A stretch of DNA of 64,000 nucleotides from Acidimicrobiaceae bacterium. GTDB taxonomy: Bacteria > Actinomycetota > Acidimicrobiia > Acidimicrobiales > UBA8592. Below are positions 17,108 to 25,524 of this stretch, piece after piece (position 1 is the stretch's first letter; each line of letters opens with the position of its first letter). The stretch is from the NCBI GenBank assembly GCA_024641655.1, contig JAHECR010000012.1, forward strand, positions 1 through 64,000, given 5' to 3'. Below the pieces are notes generated by a model. The model did no database searches. It was not told the origin of the DNA and was given only the letters and a program-made list of their open reading frames with translations. Position numbers and translations under genes: made by a program.

Positions 17108-18376
17108 TCAAGAAGCGTCGGGCGACGCCGAGGGGCCCCATTGTTGCTCGCCTCGGCGCTTGGTACGAAGCCCTGAATCCCCAAGGGTGCTCGCGGGCCC
17201 GATCGCCGAGGCACCGAAACGGGCGCGAATCGTGTCCATCGCGGCTTCGGTCTGGCGCCAGTCGGGTGGCGTTTCGCGCCCCAGGTCGTCGAAACTGAGC
17301 TGCCGGCTGACCGCACCGGTGGCCAGGCCTGACACACCCACGCCCAGAAGCCGCACCCCGGGAGACGGGTCGACCGCGGCCATGAGTGCTTTCGCTGTCC
17401 GCGCGATGACCGTGCCGCTGTCGGTCGGCGCGTCGAGGGTGACGGACCGGGTGATGGTGGTGAAGTCCCCGAAGCGCACCTTGAGATGCACGGTGCGCCC
17501 GGATCGCCCGGCGCTGCGCAATCGGCTGCCGACGGCATCGGCCATGCGAAGCAGTTCGGCCTCGATCCGCCGAACCTCGAAGAGGTCCGCAGCGAAGGTC
17601 TCTTCGTGCGACACCGACTTCGGATCCAGGTTGGGCTGAACCACCCGAGGGTCGCGACCGTGGGCGAGCTCGTGGAGGTGCCGGCCATGCGCCTTGCCGA
17701 GCGAACGCACCAGACTGTCGACCGGGACGCGACGGAGGTCGGCCACCGTGGCCACACCCAGGCGGTCCAGACGGGTGGCGGTGGCGGCGCCGACACCCCA
17801 CAGGGCGCGAATCGGCAGCGGATCGAGGAAGGTCTGGATCTCATCGGCCTCGACGACCTTCACGCCGAGCCCGGGCAGCGGCCCGGCCGCGCTCGGCCGG
17901 GGCTTGGCCTGTTCGGTGGCGAGCTTGGCGAGGAACTTGTTGGGGGCGACACCGACCGAACAGGTGAGCGCCTCCTCGTCGAGGACATCGGCTCGAATCC
18001 GGGCTGCGATGGCCGCCGGCTCGCCCAGCAACCGCCGCGCCCCGCTGACGTCGAGAAAGGCTTCGTCGAGTGAGATCGGTTCGACGAGGGGCGTGTACCG
18101 CCCGAAGATGGCCATCACCCGAGCGCTGACCTCACCGTAGTGGGCGTGATCGCCGAGAAGGAAGATCGCGTCGGGGCAGAGCCGCCGTGCCTGCGCCGAG
18201 GACATGGCACTGTGGATCCCATACACCCGGGCTTCGTAGGACGCCGCTGCGACGACCCCACGCTGGCCGGCGCCGCCGACCACCACCGGCCGTCCCCGCA
18301 GCTCGGGCCGCCGGACGAGCTCCACGGACACGTAGAACGCGTCCATGTCGACATGGAGGATGTCCGCTCGGGCCAC
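17108..18376 (-). CDS. dinB: DNA polymerase IV (Y-family translesion polymerase)
   Basis: Y-family polymerase of 422 residues. ILHVDMDAFYVSVELVRRPEL near the N-terminus gives the first metal-binding Asp, and SLDEAFLDVSGARRL at about residue 100 gives the catalytic Asp-Glu pair. CSVGVAPNKFLAKLATEQAKP and the thumb/little-finger regions are intact. The enzyme bypasses damaged template bases. GTG 18374-18376 is favoured because CATACT lies six bases before it, consistent with leaderless translation, and because family proteins begin just before the ILHVDMD strand. A GTG fifteen bases upstream is an alternative. It is divergent from the next gene with 74 bases between. Confidence 0.94.
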   Translation of the reverse strand: MARADILHVDMDAFYVSVELVRRPELRGRPVVVGGAGQRGVVAAASYEARVYGIHSAMSSAQARRLCPDAIFLLGDHAHYGEVSARVMAIFGRYTPLVEPISLDEAFLDVSGARRLLGEPAAIAARIRADVLDEEALTCSVGVAPNKFLAKLATEQAKPRPSAAGPLPGLGVKVVEADEIQTFLDPLPIRALWGVGAATATRLDRLGVATVADLRRVPVDSLVRSLGKAHGRHLHELAHGRDPRVVQPNLDPKSVSHEETFAADLFEVRRIEAELLRMADAVGSRLRSAGRSGRTVHLKVRFGDFTTITRSVTLDAPTDSGTVIARTAKALMAAVDPSPGVRLLGVGVSGLATGAVSRQLSFDDLGRETPPDWRQTEAAMDTIRARFGASAIGPASTLGDSGLRTKRRGEQQWGPSASPDAS

Positions 18377-18382
18377 GACGAC

Positions 18383-18388
18383 AGTATG
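18383..18388 (-). promoter_or_regulatory. -10 box of dinB (leaderless transcript)
   Basis: CATACT, then GTCGTC, then the GTG start codon of dinB. No Shine-Dalgarno sequence is present. The spacing would place the transcription start at the G of GTG. Confidence 0.5.
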
Positions 18389-18450
18389 CACGGACTCGGT
18401 GACAGCACCGACGAGCGGGGCTGTCACCCGATCGCAGTAGCCTTCGACCG

Positions 18451-18852
18451 GTGAGCGACCAAGACGACGAGCACGACGCTCCAGCTCCCGATGTCCCGGG
18501 CGATCAAGAAGGTGGCGCGATTTCCCCGCGTCGCAGCGCCGAGATCGAGCCGTTCGATCCGGCGTCGTTGCCCGTCGCCGCACTCCCGTCGGCTGCGCCT
18601 ACGCGCGGCGTGCGACTGCTCGCGTTCGCGTCGATCGTCATCGCCGGGCTCTGCGGCGGCCTCATCGGCTATGCCTTCACCGATCTGCAGTGCACCGACG
18701 GATGCAGCACGCTCGCCGGCTTCGGCGCGCTGGTCGGGGCACTCATCGGCGCCGTCGGCGTGGCCATCGTGGCCGTTCTGGTGCTGCGTGCCATGGACGA
18801 ATGGGATTCGGTCAAGGGCGACAAAGTCACCCGACGGCGTGACCCCTCGTGA
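18451..18852 (+). CDS. Putative small membrane protein
   Basis: This 133-residue protein is not recognised. About 50 acidic, proline-rich residues at the N-terminus precede two hydrophobic segments (about 53-75 and 86-112), separated by a short loop with two cysteines (LQCTDGCS), then a charged tail. Start is GTG 18451-18453. The TGA overlaps the GTG of the inositol-phosphatase-like gene, so both are one transcription unit. Cysteines outside the membrane spans could form a disulfide. Confidence 0.7.
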   Translation: MSDQDDEHDAPAPDVPGDQEGGAISPRRSAEIEPFDPASLPVAALPSAAPTRGVRLLAFASIVIAGLCGGLIGYAFTDLQCTDGCSTLAGFGALVGALIGAVGVAIVAVLVLRAMDEWDSVKGDKVTRRRDPS

Positions 18853-19640
18853 CCGAACCGCTCGTCGACGCGGTTGCGCTGCGGGATCTCGCCCACGCGG
18901 TCGCTCTGGAGACCGGTCACTTCCTCCTCGAGCAGGTCGGCGCAGCTGCCGACGCGACCAAGTCGTCACGCACGGATCTCGTCACCGCGGTCGACCGCGC
19001 AGCGGAACGCCGTATCCACGATGCCATCGTCGCCGTGCGACCCGACGACGGGTTCAAGGGTGAGGAGGGCACCTCGATCAGGGGCACCAACAACGTTCGC
19101 TGGATCATCGATCCCATCGACGGCACCGTGAACTTCGTCCACCGTCATCCCGGATTCGGCGTCTCGATCGCAGCGGAGGTCGACGGCACCGTCGTCGCGG
19201 GAGCGGTCGCCGACCCCGTCCACGGCCAGGTGTTCGACGCCGCGCTCGGACACGGCGCCCGGTGCAACGGTTCGACGCTCGCGGCCCCGGCCACCGCCGA
19301 TCTCACCATGGCCCTGGTCGCCACCGGCTTCTCCTATGACGCGGCGCGGCGCGAGCGCCAAGCCCAGGCGCTCGTCCACATCCTCCCCCGTATCGCCGAC
19401 ATCCGGCGCATGGGGTCGGCTGCCCTCGATCTGTGCGGGGTTGCGTCGGGCCGAGTCGACGCCTACTGGGAGCTCGCGCTCAACGAATGGGACCTCGCCG
19501 CCGGGGCGCTCGTGGCCGCCGAGGCCGGCGCCGTCGTGTACGTCCCGGGCGCCGGCGGTCCCGACGGCCTCACGATTGCCGCGGCGCCTGGGATCGCCGA
19601 TGCCTTTCTCGCGCTGCTCGGTGAGGCGGGCGTCCGCTGA
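18849..19640 (+). CDS. Inositol monophosphatase family protein
   Basis: This 263-residue member of the lithium-sensitive phosphatase family carries all metal-site motifs: GEEGTS (about residue 75), WIIDPIDGTVNFVHRHPG and NEWDLAAGALVAAEAGA. It should dephosphorylate inositol-1-phosphate or a related sugar phosphate in the cytosol, but the family also includes histidinol-phosphatase and fructose-bisphosphatase, which cannot be separated here. An inositol role would fit the PimB-like mannosyltransferase at 28 kb. Starts at GTG, overlapping the previous stop; 103 bases separate it from mtrA. Confidence 0.88.
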   Translation: MTEPLVDAVALRDLAHAVALETGHFLLEQVGAAADATKSSRTDLVTAVDRAAERRIHDAIVAVRPDDGFKGEEGTSIRGTNNVRWIIDPIDGTVNFVHRHPGFGVSIAAEVDGTVVAGAVADPVHGQVFDAALGHGARCNGSTLAAPATADLTMALVATGFSYDAARRERQAQALVHILPRIADIRRMGSAALDLCGVASGRVDAYWELALNEWDLAAGALVAAEAGAVVYVPGAGGPDGLTIAAAPGIADAFLALLGEAGVR

Positions 19641-19743
19641 GCCCACGACGCCGGAAGTCGCCAGGGTGCCTCCTGGCAGCAGCCCCCGACCTCGTCCCGG
19701 TAGTCTTGGCGGAGCGAGAAACCACCTCTCCCGAAAGGCCCAC

Positions 19744-20424
19744 GTGGGAACACAGATCCTGACGGTCGAAGACGACGAGCGCATACGGACTGCCGTTCGA
19801 CTCGCGCTCGAGGACGAGGGTTGGGACGTGACCGAGGCGCGCAACGGCGAGGAGGCGTTGGAGGCATTCAAACGCTCCCCCGCCGATGTCGTGCTCATCG
19901 ACATCATGCTGCCCGGCATCGACGGTTTCGAAGTCTGTCGAGCGATACGGCGCAACAGCGACGTGCCGATCGTCATGGTCACCGCACGCGACGACACCCA
20001 CGACGTCGTCGCCGGGCTCGAAGCGGGCGCCGACGACTACCTCACGAAACCCTTCGCGCCCAAAGAGCTCAGCGCCCGCATCCGGGCCCTGCTGCGACGC
20101 GTCCGTACCACCTCACCGGCCATGAGCCAGATGGAGTTCGGCGACCTCGAGATCATCCCCGACCAGGGGCTGGTGCTCTTGAAGGGCGAGGAAATCCACC
20201 TGACCAAGACCGAGTTCCGGCTCCTGGTCGAGCTCGCGTCCAGCCCCGGTCGCGTCTTCAGCCGCGAGGTGCTCCTGGAACGAGTGTGGGGCTACGGCTA
20301 CTTCGGCGACGGACGACTCGTCGACGTGCACATCCGCCGGTTGCGCACGAAGATCGAGCCCGACCCGGCCAAACCGCGGTACGTGATGACCGTACGCGGC
20401 CTCGGCTACAAGCTGCAGACCTAG
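19744..20424 (+). CDS. mtrA: OmpR-type response regulator, MtrA-like
   Basis: This 226-residue response regulator has a receiver domain with the acidic pocket VEDD, phospho-acceptor Asp53 (VVLIDIMLPG), Thr (VTARD) and Lys (YLTKPF), and a C-terminal winged helix (GEEIHLTKTEFRLLVELASSPGRVFSREVLLERVWG). The closest named relative by sequence and by the following kinase and lipoprotein is MtrA, an essential regulator of division and wall genes in actinobacteria. Start is GTG 19744-19746 with GAAAGG five bases upstream. A TAGTCT -10-like box lies at 19701-19706. Confidence 0.88.
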   Translation: MGTQILTVEDDERIRTAVRLALEDEGWDVTEARNGEEALEAFKRSPADVVLIDIMLPGIDGFEVCRAIRRNSDVPIVMVTARDDTHDVVAGLEAGADDYLTKPFAPKELSARIRALLRRVRTTSPAMSQMEFGDLEIIPDQGLVLLKGEEIHLTKTEFRLLVELASSPGRVFSREVLLERVWGYGYFGDGRLVDVHIRRLRTKIEPDPAKPRYVMTVRGLGYKLQT

Positions 20425-20428
20425 TCAC

Positions 20429-21838
20429 ATGGTCAAACCCACCCGAGGCAAGGTTCGTCTCCGGGCTCGCCTGACGCTTGCCTTCGGTCTGGGAGCGCTG
20501 CTCCTGTCGACCCTGCTCGCAGCGGTCACCTACGGGCTGGTGCGCGAAACTCTCCTGGAGAGTCGCGAGAGCAACGCGTTCAGCGTGGCGCTCAACAATG
20601 CGACCCAAGTGCAGCGTCGCGTCAAGGATGGCGACGACGAGGCCACCGTTCGAGCCGTGTTGACCAGCTTCCGGGGATTCGCGTCGTCGACCTCGGTGCT
20701 CAGGGTCGGAGTGAACTGGTACTCGGCGAACCCGGAGTCGTTCGTGGCGGCCAACATCAAGACCGAGCTCGCCGATGCCGTGATGGACCCCAGCGAAGGC
20801 CCTGCGCAGATGCGCTACCGCCTCCCCAACAATCAACCGTTCCTCGTCATCGGCTTGCCCATCGAGGGTCTCACGCGAACGTCCTATTTCGAGGCGGTTC
20901 CCCTCGACGACATCGAGGACACCCTGCGATCGGTCGGCCTGGCGCTTCTCGGGGCCGCGGCGGTCAGCACCTTGGCCGGCGTCGGAACCGGCGCGTGGGC
21001 GGCGCGCCGGGTGCTGCTCCCTCTCGAAGAAGTCAGCCAGACCGCCGAGGCCATCGCTGCGGGCGACCTCACCGCCCGCCTCGAGGTCGGCCAGGACCGC
21101 GACCTGGCGCCGATCGCGGCGTCGTTCAACGAGATGGCAGCCAACCTGGAGGAACGCATCCAGCGGGACGCGCAGTTCGCCTCCAACGTCTCCCATGAAC
21201 TGCGCTCACCGCTGATGACGATCATGGCATCGGTCGAGGTTCTCAAGGGCCGCGCCAACGAGCTGAGCGAGAAGGGCCAGACAGCGCTCGGCCTGCTCGA
21301 CGGCGATCTCGAGCGCTTCCGGCAGCTCGTCGAGGACCTCCTGGAGATCTCCCGCTACGACACCGCCGGCGGCGCGCTCGACCTCGATCACCTCTTGCTG
21401 ATCGAGTTCGTCACCCGGGTGGCCGAGCAAATCGACCACGCCGGCGTCCCCGTCGTCTACGAACCTGGCATCGAGGACCTCGTTGTCGAGGTCGACAAGC
21501 GCCGCCTCGCGCGCGTGGTCACGAACCTCCTGCAGAACGCGCGCAATTACGCCGGTGGGGCCACCGACATCGAGGTACGGCAGGTCGGCACCGGTATCGA
21601 GATCGCGGTACAAGACGCGGGCCCCGGAGTCCCGCCGTCAGAGCGCCAAGCGATCTTCGGGCGCTTCAGCCGCGGAGCCGAAGGTGGCCGCCGCGGGTAC
21701 GGAACGGGCACCGGCCTCGGCCTCGCCCTCGTCGCCGAGCACGTCCGGATGCACGGAGGTCGGGTACGCGTCGACGATCGACCCGACGGCAACCCGGGCG
21801 CGTGCTTCGTGGTGGAGCTGCCAGGAGTGGTGCGATGA
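20429..21838 (+). CDS. mtrB: Sensor histidine kinase, MtrB-like
   Basis: This 469-residue kinase has two membrane spans (about 15-36 and 166-188) flanking a roughly 130-residue extracytoplasmic sensor, a HAMP linker, a dimerisation/phosphotransfer helix with His256 in FASNVSHELRSPLMTI, and an ATPase domain with N box NLLQNARNYAG, G1 DAGPGVPP, F box IFGRFSRG and G2 GTGTGLGLALV. It is the partner of the MtrA-like regulator four bases upstream, and its stop overlaps the lipoprotein ATG. Gene order and domain layout match mtrA-mtrB-lpqB of actinobacteria. Confidence 0.9.
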   Translation: MVKPTRGKVRLRARLTLAFGLGALLLSTLLAAVTYGLVRETLLESRESNAFSVALNNATQVQRRVKDGDDEATVRAVLTSFRGFASSTSVLRVGVNWYSANPESFVAANIKTELADAVMDPSEGPAQMRYRLPNNQPFLVIGLPIEGLTRTSYFEAVPLDDIEDTLRSVGLALLGAAAVSTLAGVGTGAWAARRVLLPLEEVSQTAEAIAAGDLTARLEVGQDRDLAPIAASFNEMAANLEERIQRDAQFASNVSHELRSPLMTIMASVEVLKGRANELSEKGQTALGLLDGDLERFRQLVEDLLEISRYDTAGGALDLDHLLLIEFVTRVAEQIDHAGVPVVYEPGIEDLVVEVDKRRLARVVTNLLQNARNYAGGATDIEVRQVGTGIEIAVQDAGPGVPPSERQAIFGRFSRGAEGGRRGYGTGTGLGLALVAEHVRMHGGRVRVDDRPDGNPGACFVVELPGVVR

Positions 21839-22503
21839 ACAAGAGCCGCGTGCACCCTCGTCACTTGGCGCTGCTCATCCTGGCCGTGATTGCCAGTGTC
21901 GTGGCCTCGTGCGGCATACCAGAGGATCGCGAGCCGCGAGCCATCTCGCGCGCCGTCGAGACGGCGACGCCTGCGCCCACCCCGACCACCGCGGCAGACG
22001 ATGAGCTTCCGCAGGTCGAGATCTTCCTCCTCGATGCCAACGGGCGCGTCCACACCGTGACGAGACAGGTGGCCACGCTCAAGATCTCCGATGTGCTGCC
22101 CCAGCTCACACTGGACCCGACGCCGGAGGAGGTCGCCGAGAACCTGACGAGCGCGGTGCCGAAACAGATGACGCTCATCGAGAACGACAGCTTCCCGTCG
22201 CTCAAGGAAGGGCTTGCAGCCGTGAACCTCGAGCCTGGGTCACTGGAGACCCTCGAAGGTGGTGAGCGCTTCGCTGCCCTCGCCCAGATCGTCTGGACGC
22301 TCACCAACTACGCGAACGTCGACACGGTCCAGATCCTGATCGATGGCGCCCCGATCACCTGGCTGACCCCCGACGGGGGCGAGCAGCCCAAGCTCACTGA
22401 AGGAGACTTCAGGAGCTTCGACCCCACCTATGTGGCACCCACGGCCACCCCGGCACCCACCAGCGCGCCCACGCCGAAACCTGCACCCACGGCCACTTCC
22501 TGA
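21835..22503 (+). CDS. GerMN-domain lipoprotein, short LpqB-like
   Basis: The 222-residue lipoprotein has a signal peptide and lipobox VVASC (Cys26), a GerMN domain (about 55-185, with EIFLLDANGRVHTVTRQV and ALAQIVWTLTNYANVDTVQILIDGAP) and a Thr/Pro/Ala-rich tail. It occupies the lpqB position: LpqB in mycobacteria is a lipoprotein of nearly 600 residues with the same GerMN domain plus a large beta-propeller that modulates MtrB. Here the propeller is missing and the protein ends in a low-complexity tail. ATG 21835-21837 overlaps the kinase stop. Confidence 0.88.
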   Translation: MNKSRVHPRHLALLILAVIASVVASCGIPEDREPRAISRAVETATPAPTPTTAADDELPQVEIFLLDANGRVHTVTRQVATLKISDVLPQLTLDPTPEEVAENLTSAVPKQMTLIENDSFPSLKEGLAAVNLEPGSLETLEGGERFAALAQIVWTLTNYANVDTVQILIDGAPITWLTPDGGEQPKLTEGDFRSFDPTYVAPTATPAPTSAPTPKPAPTATS

Positions 22504-22543
22504 CCGAGCCGGTGCAGCGGGTCGGGGAGGCGTGCGGGAGCGC

Positions 22544-23575
22544 TCAGGAGAAGAACGTCTTGGCCTGCGCCCAGAGCTCGGCGTCGACGATCTTGAGCGA
22601 GGCCACCGCCTCGGCGATGGGCACGGTGACGATGTGGTTGCACTGGAGGGCAACCATCTGACCCCAGGCCTCGTCATGGACAGCGTCGATGGCACCCACG
22701 CCGTAGCGGGAGCACAGGAGGCGGTCGAACGGGCTCGGGGACCCGCCGCGTTGGACGTGGCCGAGCACGGTGACCCGCGTCTCGTAGCCCGTGCGCCGCT
22801 CGATCTCCTGCGCGACGACGTTGGCGATGCCCCCGAGGCGTTGATGGCCGTATTGGTCGATCTCGGGCTCGGGAAGCTCGAGCGTGCCTGCCTTCGGGAC
22901 CGCACCCTCGGCCACCACGACCACCGAAGCATACCGCCCATGTTCGTGGCGACGGCTGATGGCTGCGGCAACCTGCTCGATGTCGAAGGGTTCTTCGGGG
23001 ATGAGGGTGAGCGTCGCGCCTCCGGCGATCCCGGCCCACACCGCGATGTGGCCGACGTGTCGACCCATGACTTCCACGACCATGACCCGGTCGTGGGACT
23101 CTGCGGTGGTGTGGAGTCGGTCGATCGCCTCCGTGGCGATGTCGACGGCGGTCGCGAAGCCGAAGGTCATCTCGGTGGCGCCGATGTCGTTGTCGATCGT
23201 CTTGGGCACACCAACGACGTTGAGGACGCCCTCCTGCCAGATGCGCATGCCGCACGACAGCGTTCCCTCACCCCCGATGACGATCATCGCGTCCAGGGCG
23301 AGATCTGCCGCTGTCGCACGTACCCGCTCGACGCCGTCGTCGTACATGTACGGATTGATGCGCGTCGTGCCGAGGATCGTGCCCCCGCGCGTGAGCGCAC
23401 CGCGCATGTTCTCCACGGTGAGCTCGGTGTATTCGTGGTCCATGACCCCGCGCCAGCCGTCGCTGAATCCGATGATCACATCGCCGTGATGTCGCTCGCC
23501 CTTGCGCACGATCGCTCGTAGGACCGCGTTCAAACCAGGACAGTCTCCGCCACCGGTGAGCACTCCGACACGCAT
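22544..23575 (-). CDS. pfkA: 6-phosphofructokinase
   Basis: PfkA-family enzyme of 343 residues committing fructose-6-phosphate to glycolysis. GGGDCPGLNAVLRAIV (phosphate loop), GGEGTLSCG, PKTIDNDIGATEMTFGFATAVD (catalytic Asp) and MGRHVGHIAVWAGIAGGAT are present. In this group the residue after GGE decides the phosphoryl donor: Gly usually goes with ATP and Asp with pyrophosphate. Gly is found here together with Lys in PKTIDND, as in actinobacterial ATP-dependent enzymes. ATG 23573-23575 is seven bases after a TAACCT box, so the mRNA is probably leaderless. It is divergent from glpK by 23 bases. Confidence 0.93.
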   Translation of the reverse strand: MRVGVLTGGGDCPGLNAVLRAIVRKGERHHGDVIIGFSDGWRGVMDHEYTELTVENMRGALTRGGTILGTTRINPYMYDDGVERVRATAADLALDAMIVIGGEGTLSCGMRIWQEGVLNVVGVPKTIDNDIGATEMTFGFATAVDIATEAIDRLHTTAESHDRVMVVEVMGRHVGHIAVWAGIAGGATLTLIPEEPFDIEQVAAAISRRHEHGRYASVVVVAEGAVPKAGTLELPEPEIDQYGHQRLGGIANVVAQEIERRTGYETRVTVLGHVQRGGSPSPFDRLLCSRYGVGAIDAVHDEAWGQMVALQCNHIVTVPIAEAVASLKIVDAELWAQAKTFFS

Positions 23576-23582
23576 GCCCCGA

Positions 23583-23592
23583 AGGTTACAGT
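23583..23592. promoter_or_regulatory. Overlapping divergent -10 boxes for pfkA and glpK
   Basis: On the minus strand TAACCT (23588-23583) is followed by seven bases and the pfkA ATG; on the plus strand TACAGT (23587-23592) is followed by six bases and the glpK ATG. Neither gene has a Shine-Dalgarno site and the entire spacer is 23 bases, so both mRNAs would be leaderless and the two polymerases would compete for one site. Confidence 0.6.
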
Positions 23593-23598
23593 CCGACC

Positions 23599-25095
23599 AT
23601 GGCCCCTCCTTCCACCCTTGTGCTCGCCGTCGACGCAGGGACGACGGGGGTGCGAACCGTGGCGGTCGATGAGTCCGGGACGATCGTCGCCCATGCGTAC
23701 CGTGAGTTCCCGCAGTACTTTCCCAGTCCCGGCAGGGTCGAGCACGACGCCGAGGAGATCTGGGCGGCCACCCAGGCCACTCTCGCCGAGGTCTGCGCGG
23801 CGATGCCGTCGACCCCTGCAGCGTTGGGCATCGCCAACCAGCGCGAGACGATCGTCGCCTGGTCCCGCAGCACCTCGCGTCCGCTGGCACGAGCCGTGGT
23901 CTGGCAGGACCGCCGCACCGCAGCCCGGTGTGACCAGCTGGAAGCGCTCGGGGCTCTCCCGCTGGTTCGTTCGGTGACCGGCCTGGTGCTCGATCCGTAC
24001 TTCTCGGCGTCGAAGATCGAATGGCTGTTCACCTCCGGTGGCCTCGCTCCCACAGCGGACGTCGCTGTCGGCACCATCGATTCCTGGCTCGTTCACAAGC
24101 TGACTGGTGGCGCCTCGCACGTCACCGATGCCACGAACGCCAGCCGGACGATGCTGTTCGATCTCGACCGACTCGCCTGGTCTCCGGAGCTGTGTGGGCT
24201 CTTCGGGGTGCCTGCCCACGTCCTGCCGGAGGTGCGCCCATCGAGCGGCGACTTCGGTGTCACGACCAGCGAGGCGGCCTGTGGTCCTGGGATCGCCATC
24301 ACCGGGGTCGCCGGCGATCAACATGCGGCGCTGTTCGGGCAGGCCTGCTTCGCGCCCGGCGACGCGAAGAGCACCTACGGCACCGGCTCGTTCGTGCTCA
24401 TGAACGTCGGCAGGGCGCGGCCCGAACCCGTCGACGGACTCCTGACGACGCTCGCCTGGGTGCTCGACAGCCCCAGCGGGCCCCAGCCCACCTACGCCCT
24501 CGAAGGGGCGATCTTCATCACCGGCGCGGCAGTGCAGTGGTTACGTGACGGTCTGGGCATGATCGACGACGCTTCCGAGCTCGAGCCCCTCGCCCGCCAG
24601 TGCACCAGCAGCGGCGGGGTCTACTTCGTGCCCGCGTTCACGGGGCTGGGAAGCCCGTGGTGGGACCCGTACGCCCGCGGGACACTGATCGGTCTGACGC
24701 GTGGGACCGGCCGACCCGAGATCGCTCGGGCGACGATCGAGGCCATGGCCCACCAGACCCGCGATGTGGTCGACGCCATGGCGGGTGCCTCGGGTCAGCG
24801 TCTCAACCGGTTACGCGTCGACGGAGGCGCCTCGGCGAACACGCTGTTGCTCGAGTTGCAGGCCGATCAGCTCGGGGTACCGGTGCAGCGGCCCGTGACG
24901 CTGGAGACGACCGCGCTCGGCGCGGCCTATCTCGCCGGTTTCGCCGGCGGGGTCTGGGGCTCGCTCGATGACATAACCGGCCGCTGGCAGCTCGACGTCG
25001 AGGTCGGGCCCAGCAGCGCCCGCGCCGACGTCGACGCCGCGCACGCCGGCTGGCTTCGGGCGCTGGAGCGGTCCCGTCACTGGGCGCAGGAGTAG
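23599..25095 (+). CDS. glpK: Glycerol kinase
   Basis: The 498-residue FGGY-family kinase phosphorylates glycerol to glycerol-3-phosphate. The N-terminal phosphate loop LAVDAGTTGVRTVAV, the glycerol-binding WQDRRT region, DPYFSASKIEWLF, the C-terminal FGGY signature around YGTGSFVLMN and FTGLGSPWWDPYARGTLIGLTRGT match GlpK better than other FGGY sugar kinases. ATG 23599-23601 lies 23 bases from the divergent pfkA start. It is convergent with the ACT-domain gene 16 bases further on. No glycerol transporter or glycerol-3-phosphate dehydrogenase gene is adjacent. Confidence 0.92.
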   Translation: MAPPSTLVLAVDAGTTGVRTVAVDESGTIVAHAYREFPQYFPSPGRVEHDAEEIWAATQATLAEVCAAMPSTPAALGIANQRETIVAWSRSTSRPLARAVVWQDRRTAARCDQLEALGALPLVRSVTGLVLDPYFSASKIEWLFTSGGLAPTADVAVGTIDSWLVHKLTGGASHVTDATNASRTMLFDLDRLAWSPELCGLFGVPAHVLPEVRPSSGDFGVTTSEAACGPGIAITGVAGDQHAALFGQACFAPGDAKSTYGTGSFVLMNVGRARPEPVDGLLTTLAWVLDSPSGPQPTYALEGAIFITGAAVQWLRDGLGMIDDASELEPLARQCTSSGGVYFVPAFTGLGSPWWDPYARGTLIGLTRGTGRPEIARATIEAMAHQTRDVVDAMAGASGQRLNRLRVDGGASANTLLLELQADQLGVPVQRPVTLETTALGAAYLAGFAGGVWGSLDDITGRWQLDVEVGPSSARADVDAAHAGWLRALERSRHWAQE

Positions 25096-25111
25096 CCGGG
25101 GACCCCGTCGT

Positions 25112-25501
25112 TCAGGACCGGAGCGCACCCACGCACGCCATGGCCCGGTCGGCGTCGTCGACCGGGACGAGAAGGTGGTCGTGGAATCGACCCGCGATCA
25201 CATTGCAGGCGATGCCAGCGAGCGCGAGCGCGGTGGACACTGCCGCCGTGAGCCCCACCGCGGCCAGCGCGCTGTGGACCTCGATCGTTAGCCATGCGGC
25301 CTCGAATTCGTAGACCCACCCGTGTCCGTCGGCCACCTCCTTGGCGGCGACCACGGTGGTGCCTTCGCGCTCGGTCACGACCGCCTCGACGCCCGCGCCG
25401 GTGGCCGCCGTCCCTGCGACGCTGGCGAACACGAAGCTTCCCGGTCGCCGGCTCACCGTCAGCGCATCGAAAATGGCGAGCAGGTCGGTCTCCCCGGACA
25501 C
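25112..25501 (-). CDS. ACT domain-containing protein (COG3602 type)
   Basis: This 129-residue protein contains two ACT-like halves, with RPGSFVFASV at the N-terminal end and WLTIEVHSALAAVGLTAAVSTALALAGI in the middle. It resembles the stand-alone ACT proteins of COG3602, whose ligand is unknown; ACT domains generally bind amino acids. GTG 25499-25501 follows GGGGAG with seven-base spacing. It is 23 bases beyond the end of the aminotransferase gene and may be co-transcribed with it, which would suit an amino-acid sensor. Confidence 0.75.
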   Translation of the reverse strand: MSGETDLLAIFDALTVSRRPGSFVFASVAGTAATGAGVEAVVTEREGTTVVAAKEVADGHGWVYEFEAAWLTIEVHSALAAVGLTAAVSTALALAGIACNVIAGRFHDHLLVPVDDADRAMACVGALRS

Positions 25502-25524
25502 GATCGCGCTCCCCGACCGGTCGG

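Noticed and set aside
19660-19677. Hairpin GCCAGG/CCTGGC between the phosphatase and mtrA
   Set aside because: Only six pairs with a six-base loop and no T-run; too weak to call a terminator.
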